Assembly: GCA_035934555.1 (NCBI GenBank)
Contig: DASYXT010000080.1
Location: 24,935-88,934, forward strand
DNA length: 64,000 nt
Origin: DASYXT01 sp035934555
GTDB taxonomy: Bacteria > Verrucomicrobiota > Verrucomicrobiia > Limisphaerales > UBA8199
Direction: 5' to 3'
Part shown: one piece after another, positions 27,131-35,230 of the stretch
How the letters are laid out: every line of letters starts with the position of its first letter
How positions within the stretch are numbered: position 1 is the stretch's first letter
Notes under the pieces: generated by a model
Told to the model about the DNA's origin: nothing
Seen by the model: the letters and a program-made list of their open reading frames with translations, nothing else
The model's database searches: none
Program-made: the position numbers and the translations under genes

Positions 27131-28207
27131 TCAGAGTATCAACATCGCATCGCCGTAGCTGAAAAACCGGTACCGCTCGCGCACAGCCTCGGCGTAGGCG
27201 GCCAGGATGCGCTCGCGCCCCACCATCTTTCGCGGCGCGGCGAAGGCGCTGACTAACATCAGCAGCGTCGAACGCGGCAGGTGAAAGTTGGTCAGCAGCG
27301 CATCCACAATCCTAAAGTCGTGGGGCGGAAAAATAAATAGCCGAGTCCGGCCCACGCCGGCGGCCAAGGTGCCCCCGTGCAGGGCGGTGACGGTTTCCAG
27401 CACCCGCAAGGTGGTGGTGCCGACGGCCACCACGCGCCCGCCGCGGCGCTTCGCCTCGTTGATGGCTCCCGCGGTGGCTTCGCTCAACACAAAGCGCTCT
27501 TCGTGCATGACGTGCTCGGCCAGCGTGGCGGCTTTGACCGGCGCAAAGGTGCCTAAACCGACGTGCAGTGTGACGAACTGGACCTCGACGCCAAGTGAAT
27601 GAATCTGCTTAAGCAGCTCGTGGGTGAAGTGTAATCCGGCGGTTGGCGCGGCGACCGAACCGGGCGGTTCGGCAAAAACAGTTTGGTAGCGCGCGCGGTC
27701 CGAATCAGTGACGCCCAGGTCGGGCCGGTTGATGTAGGGGGGCAGGGGCACCTCGCCCAGGCGCTCCAGCTCGTCGAGCAGGTTCGGTGTGCCGCTGAAC
27801 ACCAAACGCCGGTGCCCCTCGGCGTTGGTTTCGACAACCCGTGCGCGCAGAGGCTCGAGCGCGCCTTGGGCGTTGTGGAACTGAAGCTCGGTATGTACCC
27901 GCGCTCGTTTGCCCGGGCGGAGCATCACCCACCAATCATTCGGCCCGTTTTCTTCGAGCAACAGCACCTCGAACCGGCCGCCCGTTCGCGCGTTGCTGGC
28001 GCGCAACCGTGCCGGAATCACCCGCGAGTTGTTCAACACGAGCAAGTCGCCGGCGCGCAAATAGCTCAGCAAATCGCGGAAGCGCCGGTGCTCCAGGCCC
28101 GCGGGGTCCCGCCGCAGCACCAGCAAACGCGAGTCCTCCCGGACTGGCGCAGGCTCTTGCGCAATCAACTCCGGGGGAAGAGAAAAATCGAAATCCGCTG
28201 TGCGCAT
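27131..28207 (-). CDS. queA: tRNA preQ1(34) S-adenosylmethionine ribosyltransferase-isomerase QueA
   Basis: QueA transfers the ribosyl part of SAM to preQ1 in tRNA, giving epoxyqueuosine. The 358-residue product is full length and co-linear with the family: FDFSLPPELIAQEPAPVREDSRLLVL, the LLVLNNSRVIPARL segment, PPYINRPD, VAAPTAGLHFTHELL, LHVGLGTFAPVKA, HEERFVLSEAT, VGTTTLRVLE and TNFHLPRSTLLMLVSAFA. The gene reads into the RibD-like reductase with no spacing. Other queuosine genes are not seen in the window. Confidence 0.97.
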   Translation of the reverse strand: MRTADFDFSLPPELIAQEPAPVREDSRLLVLRRDPAGLEHRRFRDLLSYLRAGDLLVLNNSRVIPARLRASNARTGGRFEVLLLEENGPNDWWVMLRPGKRARVHTELQFHNAQGALEPLRARVVETNAEGHRRLVFSGTPNLLDELERLGEVPLPPYINRPDLGVTDSDRARYQTVFAEPPGSVAAPTAGLHFTHELLKQIHSLGVEVQFVTLHVGLGTFAPVKAATLAEHVMHEERFVLSEATAGAINEAKRRGGRVVAVGTTTLRVLETVTALHGGTLAAGVGRTRLFIFPPHDFRIVDALLTNFHLPRSTLLMLVSAFAAPRKMVGRERILAAYAEAVRERYRFFSYGDAMLIL

Positions 28208-28218
28208 GGGGGAGCATC

Positions 28219-28431
28219 AATCGAATAGCGCGCGCTGACAAGCTGTCGTTCCTTAAGCTGGCTAAGGCTGCCGGCGTAAAACTCTCGTTCGGTTCCAACG
28301 GACGCTATCCCAACATGGGGAAGCTGGATTATTGCTTCGAGGTGAACCGGTTGCTGGATTTACAGCCGGCTGACATGTTCAGCCCCGCTTCGCGTGGCTG
28401 TAGAGCCAGCCAGCATGGGACACACACGTAA
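28219..28431 (+). pseudogene. 3' remnant of a PHP-domain protein gene
   Basis: Reading in frame from about 28219 to the TAA at 28429-28431 gives LSFLKLAKAAGVKLSFGSNG, then RYPNMGKLDYCFEV and LGLTADDMF-like LDLQPADMFSP. This matches the end of PHP-type metal-dependent phosphoesterase-like proteins, where a Lys-Ala-Ala-Gly-Val helix leads to FG-N-G and a Leu-x-Tyr-C helix. No start, and no catalytic part, lies upstream: the region before it is the start of queA on the other strand. I read it as a truncated leftover, not an expressed gene. Confidence 0.5.
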
Positions 28432-28436
28432 ACGTC

Positions 28437-28471
28437 GCTTGCGCAGGACCGCCTACACAGCCTGCGCAAGC
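28437..28471 (-). terminator. Strong hairpin after the beta-barrel gene
   Basis: An 11-bp perfect stem, GCTTGCGCAGG at 28437-28447 with CCTGCGCAAGC at 28461-28471, around a 13-base loop. It lies 22 bases beyond the minus-strand stop at 28493. There is no strong T-run after it, so it may need Rho or act as an mRNA 3' stabiliser. Confidence 0.55.
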
Positions 28472-28492
28472 TCGTGGTTTCCTGTTTTCTGA

Positions 28493-29527
28493 CTAGAACT
28501 CGTACGAGACGCCCAGCGTGACGAAGATCGATTTTCCCAGGTCCAGCTCCGCTTTTCTGCCGCCGGCAATTTGGGAGAAGGTGCCGACATCCTGGAATTG
28601 GGCGCCGGCGAACACACGCGTCTTCTGGCTCATGGCCAACGAAAGTGTCCCCCCGACATACCCGCCGACCAGCCAGTCGGAATCTGAACCGTAGCCGCTG
28701 TGAGCGACAACGCTGCCGACGCCCGGAATGGTGACGGTTTCCGTAAATCCGAAGTCGCTGTCCACCCAAAGTACGGCCAGCCCGCCCGACAGTGAAAAAC
28801 GGAACCATTGGTCCAAGGGAATCTCCAGGTACGGCCCGAGACGTCCGCCATAAAGTGACCCCTCCAGGGTGCGACGCCCCAGAATCATCGCTCCGCCAGG
28901 GACCGTGCTGAGCGAGCGCATGGGCGAATCGCTAATCATTGCGCCGGGGCCCGAAAAGCTGCCGACGTAAGGCGCTAATGGTGGCACAATCCCTCCCAGC
29001 GAATAGGCATCTGCGAGGCGGGTCACCGGCGTTGAAACCGTTTGGCTATCGACAATATCCAGGTCCATGTAATTGAAGGCGAGTTCAACGCCCCAGGGGC
29101 ATTTGCCCAACGCGCCGAGTTGGCGGTTGAAACTCAGCTCCAGGCCATGCTGAGGATCGCAGTTGGCATCAGGGGCGACCCCCGCGGCGGCCGCGCTGGA
29201 ACTGTGCATGACCACGCTATCGTTCCCGGCCAGTTGACTGGCATGGGCGTAACCCCAGTTCCAGGTCAACCCGCCAGAATTGTCGCTGCTGTCGAGCAGA
29301 TTGAAACCGTCGTCATAGCGGTGATTGGCCCCGGCAAGCGCCGGCCCCGGCTCGGTTTGCGCAGGAAACCCGCCCAGACCGTTGAAACGTGCGGTGATGT
29401 TGAAACCTGGCCGGTAACTGAGGCTGATACGATTCGGCGAGCTTTGGTCGGTCGCTACAAACTGCGCGCGGCTGGACAGCGCCGCACAGACAACGACCGC
29501 AACGAGCATTGTAAGATTCCTTTTCAT
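28493..29527 (-). CDS. Outer-membrane beta-barrel protein
   Basis: The 344-residue product has a signal peptide (LTMLVAVVVCAALSSRAQ) and then amphipathic strands. Its C-terminus, SIFVLTGVSYEF-like, ends in the terminal Phe that the BAM machinery recognises. Strand-like segments include RISLSYRPGFNITARF, LTWNWGYAH, WGVELAFNYMDLDIV, RLGPYLEIPLDQWFRFSLSGGLAVLWV and KTRVFAGAQFQDVG. I cannot assign it to a porin family. It starts 18 bases after the large secreted-protein gene and probably shares its transcript. Confidence 0.8.
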   Translation of the reverse strand: MKRNLTMLVAVVVCAALSSRAQFVATDQSSPNRISLSYRPGFNITARFNGLGGFPAQTEPGPALAGANHRYDDGFNLLDSSDNSGGLTWNWGYAHASQLAGNDSVVMHSSSAAAAGVAPDANCDPQHGLELSFNRQLGALGKCPWGVELAFNYMDLDIVDSQTVSTPVTRLADAYSLGGIVPPLAPYVGSFSGPGAMISDSPMRSLSTVPGGAMILGRRTLEGSLYGGRLGPYLEIPLDQWFRFSLSGGLAVLWVDSDFGFTETVTIPGVGSVVAHSGYGSDSDWLVGGYVGGTLSLAMSQKTRVFAGAQFQDVGTFSQIAGGRKAELDLGKSIFVTLGVSYEF

Positions 29528-29545
29528 GTGATTGGCGGTTAAAAT

Positions 29546-32395
29546 TCAAGGAGCCTGAAGGATCCGGTAATACCTTATGGCCTGGGTGCCGGGAGGCGAT
29601 TCGGTCTTAGGCGGCCCGCTATCGAGCCATTGGATGCGCCGACCAGTGCCTGCAATGCCAGGAATGGCCGTCTTCCAATTCCGCATGTCGATGGAGTACT
29701 GCACATAATAAGTCCGGTTGGTGCTGGTACTGAACTCGACCAGGAACGTCCGGTTAGTCCACAGCAGGCAACGGTCAATGTGGATGAGCGCGCCGGGTGG
29801 ATTCGTGGGAGGCGCGGGCAACACCACTTCGGCGGTGAAGATCGGCGCCGGAATTGTTTGGCGGTTCGAGACGAAGTACTCGACGGCGAACTCGAGGCCG
29901 CCCCCGGCGGGAATGCTCGAATTATACAACAGGAAGGGAACGCCGTTCGTTGTGCCGGCAGCGTTGTAAACTTGGACGGTTGGCGGCAAGCCGTCCAGCC
30001 ACAACCGGCAGCCGCTGACGGGGCTGGAGCAAGTGTTGGTCACCGCGATGGTCTGGTAGAACAACCCCGTTTGCCGCACGCGCAGCGTGTTGGTTTCGAC
30101 CGGGTAGGCGTGCAGAACAAATGGTGTTTCGCAGTTGACGATGCCAAGCCCGAATCGGGTCTCGCTCCACATCCCCCAGTCCTGCCCATCAAATGCCCGT
30201 ATTCGGAACCAGGCCGCTCCATCGCCCAATTCCGGCCCGCCATACAGCGCAACTGTGTCACTGGTGTAGAACGGCGACGGGTTCCAGAGAATCCGCCCGG
30301 TGGCATTCGGACCTTCCCAAATTTGAATTTCAACCGCCACTTGCTGATCACCATTGGGATCGCTGTAATCCCAATTCAGCAGCCATGGCGGCGTGGAGGA
30401 AACCCCGGGCAAGGCCAGGGGCGGAGTATTGGTCGAGGCGGCAACAAAGTCGAATTCGGTAACGCGGTCGCGCGGGCAATCCTCCCAATAGTCATACTCG
30501 TCGTCGTTAGGCTGGGACACCAGGTCGAGAATGTCCTGGTCGGTTCGATAATCCCAGGCCCAGACCAGCGGGGCGTTAGTGCCCGCCACCTTGAGCGCGA
30601 CATAGTCGATCGCTGCCGCTTCGTACTGGTAATCCTGCCAGACCCGCACTCGGTATTGCCCCGTCGGGTCGGGCAGAAAGAGCGACAGCTCGAAATTTTT
30701 TTCGTAATTGGTGCCCGGGAACGTATAGGAATCGCGCAACTCCCAGCCTGTGCCGGCCCATGTGTAGATCAGGTAGCTGCCGCTCTTGGGGACATAATAC
30801 CCTTTCGAGACAAAAACGAAATCCCGCGTTTGCCCCTCCGGCAGTGTCAGGGCTGGGAACGCCAGGGAAAAACTCTCCCCCGAAGACAGTTCGGCGTAGG
30901 TGCCATCGGCTGTAGCCACCTTTGGCAGCAGGTCGGTCGCGCCGAAGTGGGCGGCTACCGGTGCGGTAGTTGTCACGGTGAACGGCGGCTGCGGTCCCGG
31001 GTGGAGCGCCACGTAATCAATCAGGTGATACTTGATCGAATGCGAGACCGAACGCAGCCTGATACGCGGGTTATCGGAGCTCAGGTAGGGTGAGAGGTCA
31101 AAGGCCGAGACGGAAAAATCAAATCGCGGCAGCAGACGGCCGCGCTCCTGCCATTGCTGCTGCGCATCCTGTGTTTCTATGACAATTGCAGGCGGGCCTG
31201 AGTAGGGTGCTTCTGCGCCGGAGCCCAACAGGAATCCTTTGACACGGAGGACCAACACTCCGCCGGCGGAGACATCGGCGTTGCCAAAGTCCAGCAGGAC
31301 TGTCTGGCCATTGTACGCGTCGTATCCCAGGCCATCGGGACGGCTCACCAGCGCCAGCACATTGCTGCCGGCGCTGTCCACCGCCGCGCGCGGCGTCACC
31401 AGGTTTGCCGGACGATAGGACGAAAGCAGCCCTTCCTGGTTGGGCGCGACCGCCACGTCCCGCTCATGATCAATCTGCTCCAGGGCAACCCAATCGGTGA
31501 ACGAATCCTCCGTATCCTTCTCCTGCACCTGGAGCAGGTAATTGGTCCCGGCCGGCCGCAGTTCGCGGTTCAATTTGCAGTAATCGATGTACTCACCGCT
31601 TGCGAAGCGCGCGACCGAATAGATGTCGTTGTCGGCGATGAAATCAGTGCCATCCCAGCCGGCGACCCAGGGACACGAGGCCCACGTGGAAGGGTCTTCC
31701 CAGGCGGTGAGGCTGAAAACTTTCTGCGCACCGCTCCAGCTATAAACCGTAATCGCCAGGTCATCGACGTAGAACCCGGACAAGTCCGTTTCGCCGCCGC
31801 AATAAAAAGTCGCATCGGCATCCCGCACCGCCGCACGGAACCGCAGGAAAATGTCACCGCCGGCGTAGGAGGGGTCCAGCGCCAGTTCGTACTTGCGCCA
31901 ACCGGGAATGCCGATCTCAGAGGAGTCCATGGCCTGGTACATTTGCAGGAGTGATTCCCAAGTCGTCCCATCCTTTGACACCAGGAACTCCGCCCGGTCC
32001 CGCATGCCATCAATGGCCACAAAGGCCCAGAACCGCACGCGGATGACTTGGTTGCTGCTAATCGGCGGCAGCGCGATCGGCGGCGATACAATCGACCCTT
32101 CGCACGGCCGCGGCATCGTCCCGTTCAGCACCGTGCCCCAGCATTTCGTCCCACCATTGGCATTGGTGGGTCCCACCAGTCCCGAAGGCCTTCCCCACTC
32201 CCAACCCGCGCTAGTTCCGAATTGCACGGTGAACCCGCCATCGCCCTGCTCAAAACCTTCCGAATACACCACCTGCTCCTGGGCGTGCGAGTTTCTCGAG
32301 CATGCCAACAGGCAAACCGAGAAAATCCCCACCGTCAGAAGTCGCGCCACCGGACGCAACCGCGTCAGCCACCCACGAGAAAGCGTTGTATTCAT
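29546..32395 (-). CDS. Large secreted protein with MAM-like domain and shared C-terminal module
   Basis: A 949-residue exported protein. The ATG at 32395 places a signal sequence with lipobox-like VCLLACS at residues about 27-34, so it may be a lipoprotein. Residues about 45-220 (FEQGDGGFTVQFGTSAGWEWG to GFYVDDLAITVYS) look like a MAM/immune-inhibitor-A type beta-sandwich. Several further beta-rich domains follow, two of them with repeated YLIYTWAGTGWELRDSYTF / DYVALKVAG and DYVALHPGP motifs that suggest carbohydrate-binding folds. The last 65 residues (YYVQYSIDMRNWKTAIPG, ending YYRILQAP) match the C-terminal module of two other exported proteins here. An in-frame ATG at 32455 is rejected as it adds residues ahead of the signal sequence. 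Confidence 0.8.
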   Translation of the reverse strand: MNTTLSRGWLTRLRPVARLLTVGIFSVCLLACSRNSHAQEQVVYSEGFEQGDGGFTVQFGTSAGWEWGRPSGLVGPTNANGGTKCWGTVLNGTMPRPCEGSIVSPPIALPPISSNQVIRVRFWAFVAIDGMRDRAEFLVSKDGTTWESLLQMYQAMDSSEIGIPGWRKYELALDPSYAGGDIFLRFRAAVRDADATFYCGGETDLSGFYVDDLAITVYSWSGAQKVFSLTAWEDPSTWASCPWVAGWDGTDFIADNDIYSVARFASGEYIDYCKLNRELRPAGTNYLLQVQEKDTEDSFTDWVALEQIDHERDVAVAPNQEGLLSSYRPANLVTPRAAVDSAGSNVLALVSRPDGLGYDAYNGQTVLLDFGNADVSAGGVLVLRVKGFLLGSGAEAPYSGPPAIVIETQDAQQQWQERGRLLPRFDFSVSAFDLSPYLSSDNPRIRLRSVSHSIKYHLIDYVALHPGPQPPFTVTTTAPVAAHFGATDLLPKVATADGTYAELSSGESFSLAFPALTLPEGQTRDFVFVSKGYYVPKSGSYLIYTWAGTGWELRDSYTFPGTNYEKNFELSLFLPDPTGQYRVRVWQDYQYEAAAIDYVALKVAGTNAPLVWAWDYRTDQDILDLVSQPNDDEYDYWEDCPRDRVTEFDFVAASTNTPPLALPGVSSTPPWLLNWDYSDPNGDQQVAVEIQIWEGPNATGRILWNPSPFYTSDTVALYGGPELGDGAAWFRIRAFDGQDWGMWSETRFGLGIVNCETPFVLHAYPVETNTLRVRQTGLFYQTIAVTNTCSSPVSGCRLWLDGLPPTVQVYNAAGTTNGVPFLLYNSSIPAGGGLEFAVEYFVSNRQTIPAPIFTAEVVLPAPPTNPPGALIHIDRCLLWTNRTFLVEFSTSTNRTYYVQYSIDMRNWKTAIPGIAGTGRRIQWLDSGPPKTESPPGTQAIRYYRILQAP

Positions 32396-32416
32396 AGAAA
32401 GGGAGATTTGATAATC

Positions 32417-32492
32417 ATTATAATTAGTAGAATAGGTTACAAACCAATGACCCATTAACTGTATTTAATCATAATCCAGTCCGTTTTGTCAA
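32417..32492 (-). promoter_or_regulatory. Candidate promoter elements of the secreted-protein operon
   Basis: On the minus strand a perfect TTGACA (32492-32487) is followed after 18 bases by TTAAAT, and further down a perfect TATAAT lies at 32422-32417 with only a weak -35. The region is AT-rich against a GC-rich background. Either could drive transcription of the gene starting at 32395. Confidence 0.4.
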
Positions 32493-32569
32493 CGTAATTG
32501 GGTGACTTGGTGACAGCGATGGGCGCGACCAAAAAAACACTTCGGGAAAATTTCAAATCGCAGCGCATT

Positions 32570-32598
32570 TTGCTTGCTTTTCGCTCGGCTTTTATGCT
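32570..32598 (+). promoter_or_regulatory. Promoter of the PEP-CTERM gene
   Basis: TTGCTT at 32570-32575 and TATGCT at 32593-32598 are separated by exactly 17 bases. Transcription from about 32606 would give a 75-base leader with two possible hairpins: one about 32609-32633 (GCCGA paired with TCGGC) and one about 32632-32651 (GCCCA paired with TGGGC). Confidence 0.5.
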
Positions 32599-32679
32599 AC
32601 GAAAAAAGCCGACGGTTATCCGGACGTTCGGCCCACAGGCCAGGCTGGGCCCGACGCGGCAACAGACGAGAGGCACAAT

Positions 32680-33324
32680 ATGAGGATGCGGTTTTCGGAG
32701 ATTTCGGCGCTGGCGGGTTTGGTATCAGCATTATCTTGCGCCCCAGCGTTTTGCGATACTTACACCCTGCTGCCGGGTACGGTCGCGCCGTCGCTCAACT
32801 CGGGCTTTCCGATTGGCGGGACCACGTTGGATTCCGTTATTTCCCCATTCAATAACGGCGTGCTGGCTGGCACGCTCACGTCACAGGTGCTCAGCGGTGA
32901 CACTTCCAATCCTTATGCTGGCGGACTGACGTTCACGTACCAGCTTTCAATTTCTCCTTCGAGCCGGGATAGCGCGACCCAACTAAGCCTGAGTTCGTTC
33001 GCAGGATTTCAGACCGACCTTAGCTACACCACGAACGGCAGCGGGTTTATTCCAGCACCATCGCAATTCGGCCGGAATAGTAGCGGCAGCGTCATCAGTT
33101 GCTTCTGGTTGACCTCACCGGTCACCCCGGGGTCTGAAAGCGCGCTGATCGTGGTGCAAACGGACTCCGCGAATTACCAAGACAGCCTTGCCGGAATAAT
33201 TGATGGACTCACAGTCAACGTCGCCAGTCTGGCTCCCATTGCCGTTCCCGAGCCTGGTATGATGGGGCTTTTGGTGGTTGGTTTGGGCTGCGTCTTCGCC
33301 GCAAAATCGCGCGCCCGACGATAA
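32680..33324 (+). CDS. PEP-CTERM sorting-domain protein
   Basis: The 214-residue exported protein has an N-terminal signal (LAGLVSALSCAPAFC) and a C-terminal sorting signal: VPEPG, a hydrophobic segment MMGLLVVGLGCVFAA, and the basic tail KSRARR. Such proteins are processed by an exosortase (EpsH/XrtA type) and linked to exopolysaccharide or the cell surface; no exosortase gene is in the window. The middle is a beta-rich, Ser/Thr-rich domain without a name. GAGAGG lies seven bases before the ATG as ribosome binding site. Confidence 0.9.
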   Translation: MRMRFSEISALAGLVSALSCAPAFCDTYTLLPGTVAPSLNSGFPIGGTTLDSVISPFNNGVLAGTLTSQVLSGDTSNPYAGGLTFTYQLSISPSSRDSATQLSLSSFAGFQTDLSYTTNGSGFIPAPSQFGRNSSGSVISCFWLTSPVTPGSESALIVVQTDSANYQDSLAGIIDGLTVNVASLAPIAVPEPGMMGLLVVGLGCVFAAKSRARR

Positions 33325-33496
33325 CCGACCTCGCCGGGTGCAAGTGAGCACCAAAGGCGAAGAAGGTCTCAAGTGGCTGTGGCGTTGAACCTTGGGTGCC
33401 CTCAGAACGCGTCCCGAGCAGGTGACCAGAGCAGAACAGGGTGAGTTTCTTCGTCCTCGATGGTCGCGTCCGTTACCTCTCCGTTGAAATCCGAAG

Positions 33497-34447
33497 CTAT
33501 TTCGGCGCTGAGACATGTTGCGCCAGCCAGGTAAGATCGATTGTATCGGCGGCGGTCTTGGCAGTTTGTTGGGCCGGACCGCTGGCGATAGCAGAACCCA
33601 GCCACTTGTGCAGTTCGGCATGGCCGTCACAGAAAGACATCCCCGCCGAGCCGCCGTGATAATTGGCGGGGAAATCGATGAACCGAAGATTCGCTGGATT
33701 GCAACTAGCCGCCAACCCCCCGTCATTGATGCTGAACTTGGCCTCGTCGGTGGTCAAAAACACCATCGAAGGGCCGATGGTGCGGAAATCGGTGGATTTT
33801 CCAAAGCCGGCGTAGGTTTGCTGGCTGCACGAGTGGGTGCCGGTAGTCCAAGCCGCGTTGGAGGGGAACATGGGCTTGCCGCTGTGCCCGGCACAAGTCT
33901 GATAGTAGCCGCCACAGATTGAGCCGACGGCCTGATTCAGAGAGAGGCTCCGCGCATGCGGCACAATTTTGCCGATCAAGCTGGGCAAATTGCCCTGGTA
34001 CATGCCTACCGCGTCGTCAGCCGGGCAGTGGAAAATGCTGACATTTGCGGCGATGTAAGGAGCAATCAAACACAGTTGCGGGTTCACCAGAATGTCCGGG
34101 TTGAAAGCCGCCGCGCCCGTTGTCGTTCCCCCATAAGCCGGCCCGAGCTGAACATCGCCGGCCACCCAATTGTGACCCGGGATGGTGTTGGCGTCGTCGG
34201 GGTTAGGCGGGTAAAAGTCCGTGAAATCCATGGTGTACATATGGAACGCCAAAGCGACTTGCTTGGAGTTGTTCATGCATTTGATCCCATATGCTTTTTG
34301 CCGGGCGCGCGCCAGGGCTGGCAGCAGCAGCGCGGCCAGAATCGCGATGATCGCAATAACCACTAACAACTCGATGAGCGTGAAACCTTTCTGAACCGAG
34401 GGCCGGCCGGGATTGGGAAACAGGTTGAAACAACTTTTCCTATTCAT
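33497..34447 (-). CDS. Type II pseudopilin-like protein (DUF1559-like, H-x9-DG type)
   Basis: A 316-residue protein with a prepilin signal: charged leader of 20 residues, then G|FTLIELLVVIAIIAIL with the cleavage Gly and the Glu at +5, followed by a long hydrophobic helix. The C-terminal part contains NYHGGSAGMSFCDGHAEL, which fits the H-x9-DG motif common in Verrucomicrobiota and Planctomycetota pseudopilins. It is presumably processed by a prepilin peptidase and assembled by, or exported with, a type II or type IV pilus system; none is encoded here. It stands alone, convergent with the PEP-CTERM gene. Confidence 0.9.
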   Translation of the reverse strand: MNRKSCFNLFPNPGRPSVQKGFTLIELLVVIAIIAILAALLLPALARARQKAYGIKCMNNSKQVALAFHMYTMDFTDFYPPNPDDANTIPGHNWVAGDVQLGPAYGGTTTGAAAFNPDILVNPQLCLIAPYIAANVSIFHCPADDAVGMYQGNLPSLIGKIVPHARSLSLNQAVGSICGGYYQTCAGHSGKPMFPSNAAWTTGTHSCSQQTYAGFGKSTDFRTIGPSMVFLTTDEAKFSINDGGLAASCNPANLRFIDFPANYHGGSAGMSFCDGHAELHKWLGSAIASGPAQQTAKTAADTIDLTWLAQHVSAPK

Positions 34448-34798
34448 TTCGGTAAGATTTCTTTGATTGGAACGCGGAGGGGTTTAGCCATAACAAACCT
34501 CAGGCAGCTTGTGCACACCTAACATACCCGCCGCGGCCATCCCCTTCTATTGGGCGAAGCCGAATTCTACGCCGAACGATACCTGCTTTCACTGGAGGAT
34601 ACCACCTGAGTCAGGCATGAGGCAAAGGCCCCATCCTTGGTGAACCCGTGTTCCAGAACCCCGGCCTGTCGGCCTGAGTGCCGTGGGGGCGTTGCTCTCC
34701 TTTCCAAACCAAAGCGATTGTGGGGGATTCTATCCTGGCAAACCTTACGCGGTTAATCCTGTCGATGTGGGCCCGGTCGCGGAGAATTGAGGAGGGCT
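34448..34798. other. Intergenic stretch without a recognisable gene
   Basis: This 351-base gap between the start of the pseudopilin gene and the end of the FmdB-type gene holds no open frame with protein-like composition and no inverted repeat I can support. It must contain the pseudopilin promoter on the minus strand, but no consensus boxes stand out. Confidence 0.5.
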
Positions 34799-35035
34799 TT
34801 ACTGGCGTTCGTATTCGCCCTTGTTGACCCGTTTCAGGACCGTAAAACCTGCTTTTTTGGCGTCCGAAATGCTCAATGCCCGCGGGGAGTTGAACGTGGA
34901 CCACAGGCGGCGAACCGGTTTCTTGCAGGCCGGGCAATGAGTCAGGGGTTTGGCCGACAGTGGCCGGCGCAAGGTGAAACGGCCGCCGCAGACCTGGCAG
35001 CCACCCTCGCATAATTCGTACTCGTAAATCGGCAT
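34799..35035 (-). CDS. FmdB-family zinc-ribbon protein
   Basis: A 78-residue protein beginning MPIYEYELCEGGCQVCG, the conserved FmdB/CxxC_CXXC_SSSS N-terminus. Four Cys (CEGGC/CG and CPACKKP) can bind one zinc. The middle PVRRLWSTFNSPRAL corresponds to the usual SxxxxF segment. Function of the family is not established; some members sit beside transport genes. The frame is open upstream to 35323 only because it runs through a repeat element, so the ATG at 35035 is chosen. Confidence 0.88.
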   Translation of the reverse strand: MPIYEYELCEGGCQVCGGRFTLRRPLSAKPLTHCPACKKPVRRLWSTFNSPRALSISDAKKAGFTVLKRVNKGEYERQ

Positions 35036-35111
35036 GCTTTTCTCTCGACCTAAATGGTTCCCGGTCTGGCCCGGCAAGTCAAGGCGAAGCGCACCGCGAC
35101 AGGCGAAGCGC

Positions 35112-35190
35112 GGCGCGCGGACTTTAGTTCGCAGCAACGTTCGAGAATTCCGCCTCAATGGTACCTTGCTGCGGATTAAAGTCCGCGGCC
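35112..35190. repeat. Inverted-repeat element, copy 3 (short)
   Basis: Left arm 35112-35138 with GCGGACTTTAGTTCGC, right arm 35166-35190 with GCGGATTAAAGTCCGC. Only about 27 bases separate the arms, the shortest copy. It sits in the divergent promoter region between the FmdB-type gene and the SulP transporter gene. Confidence 0.85.
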
Positions 35191-35230
35191 CGTGCTTATT
35201 TTCTCCCCTTCCGCGCCGGTGTTTTGTTAC

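Noticed and set aside
29630..31093. 487-codon open frame on the plus strand
   Set aside because: It lies wholly opposite the secreted protein gene at 29546-32395, which has a signal sequence and recognisable domains; the antisense product is Arg/Gly-rich and without motifs.
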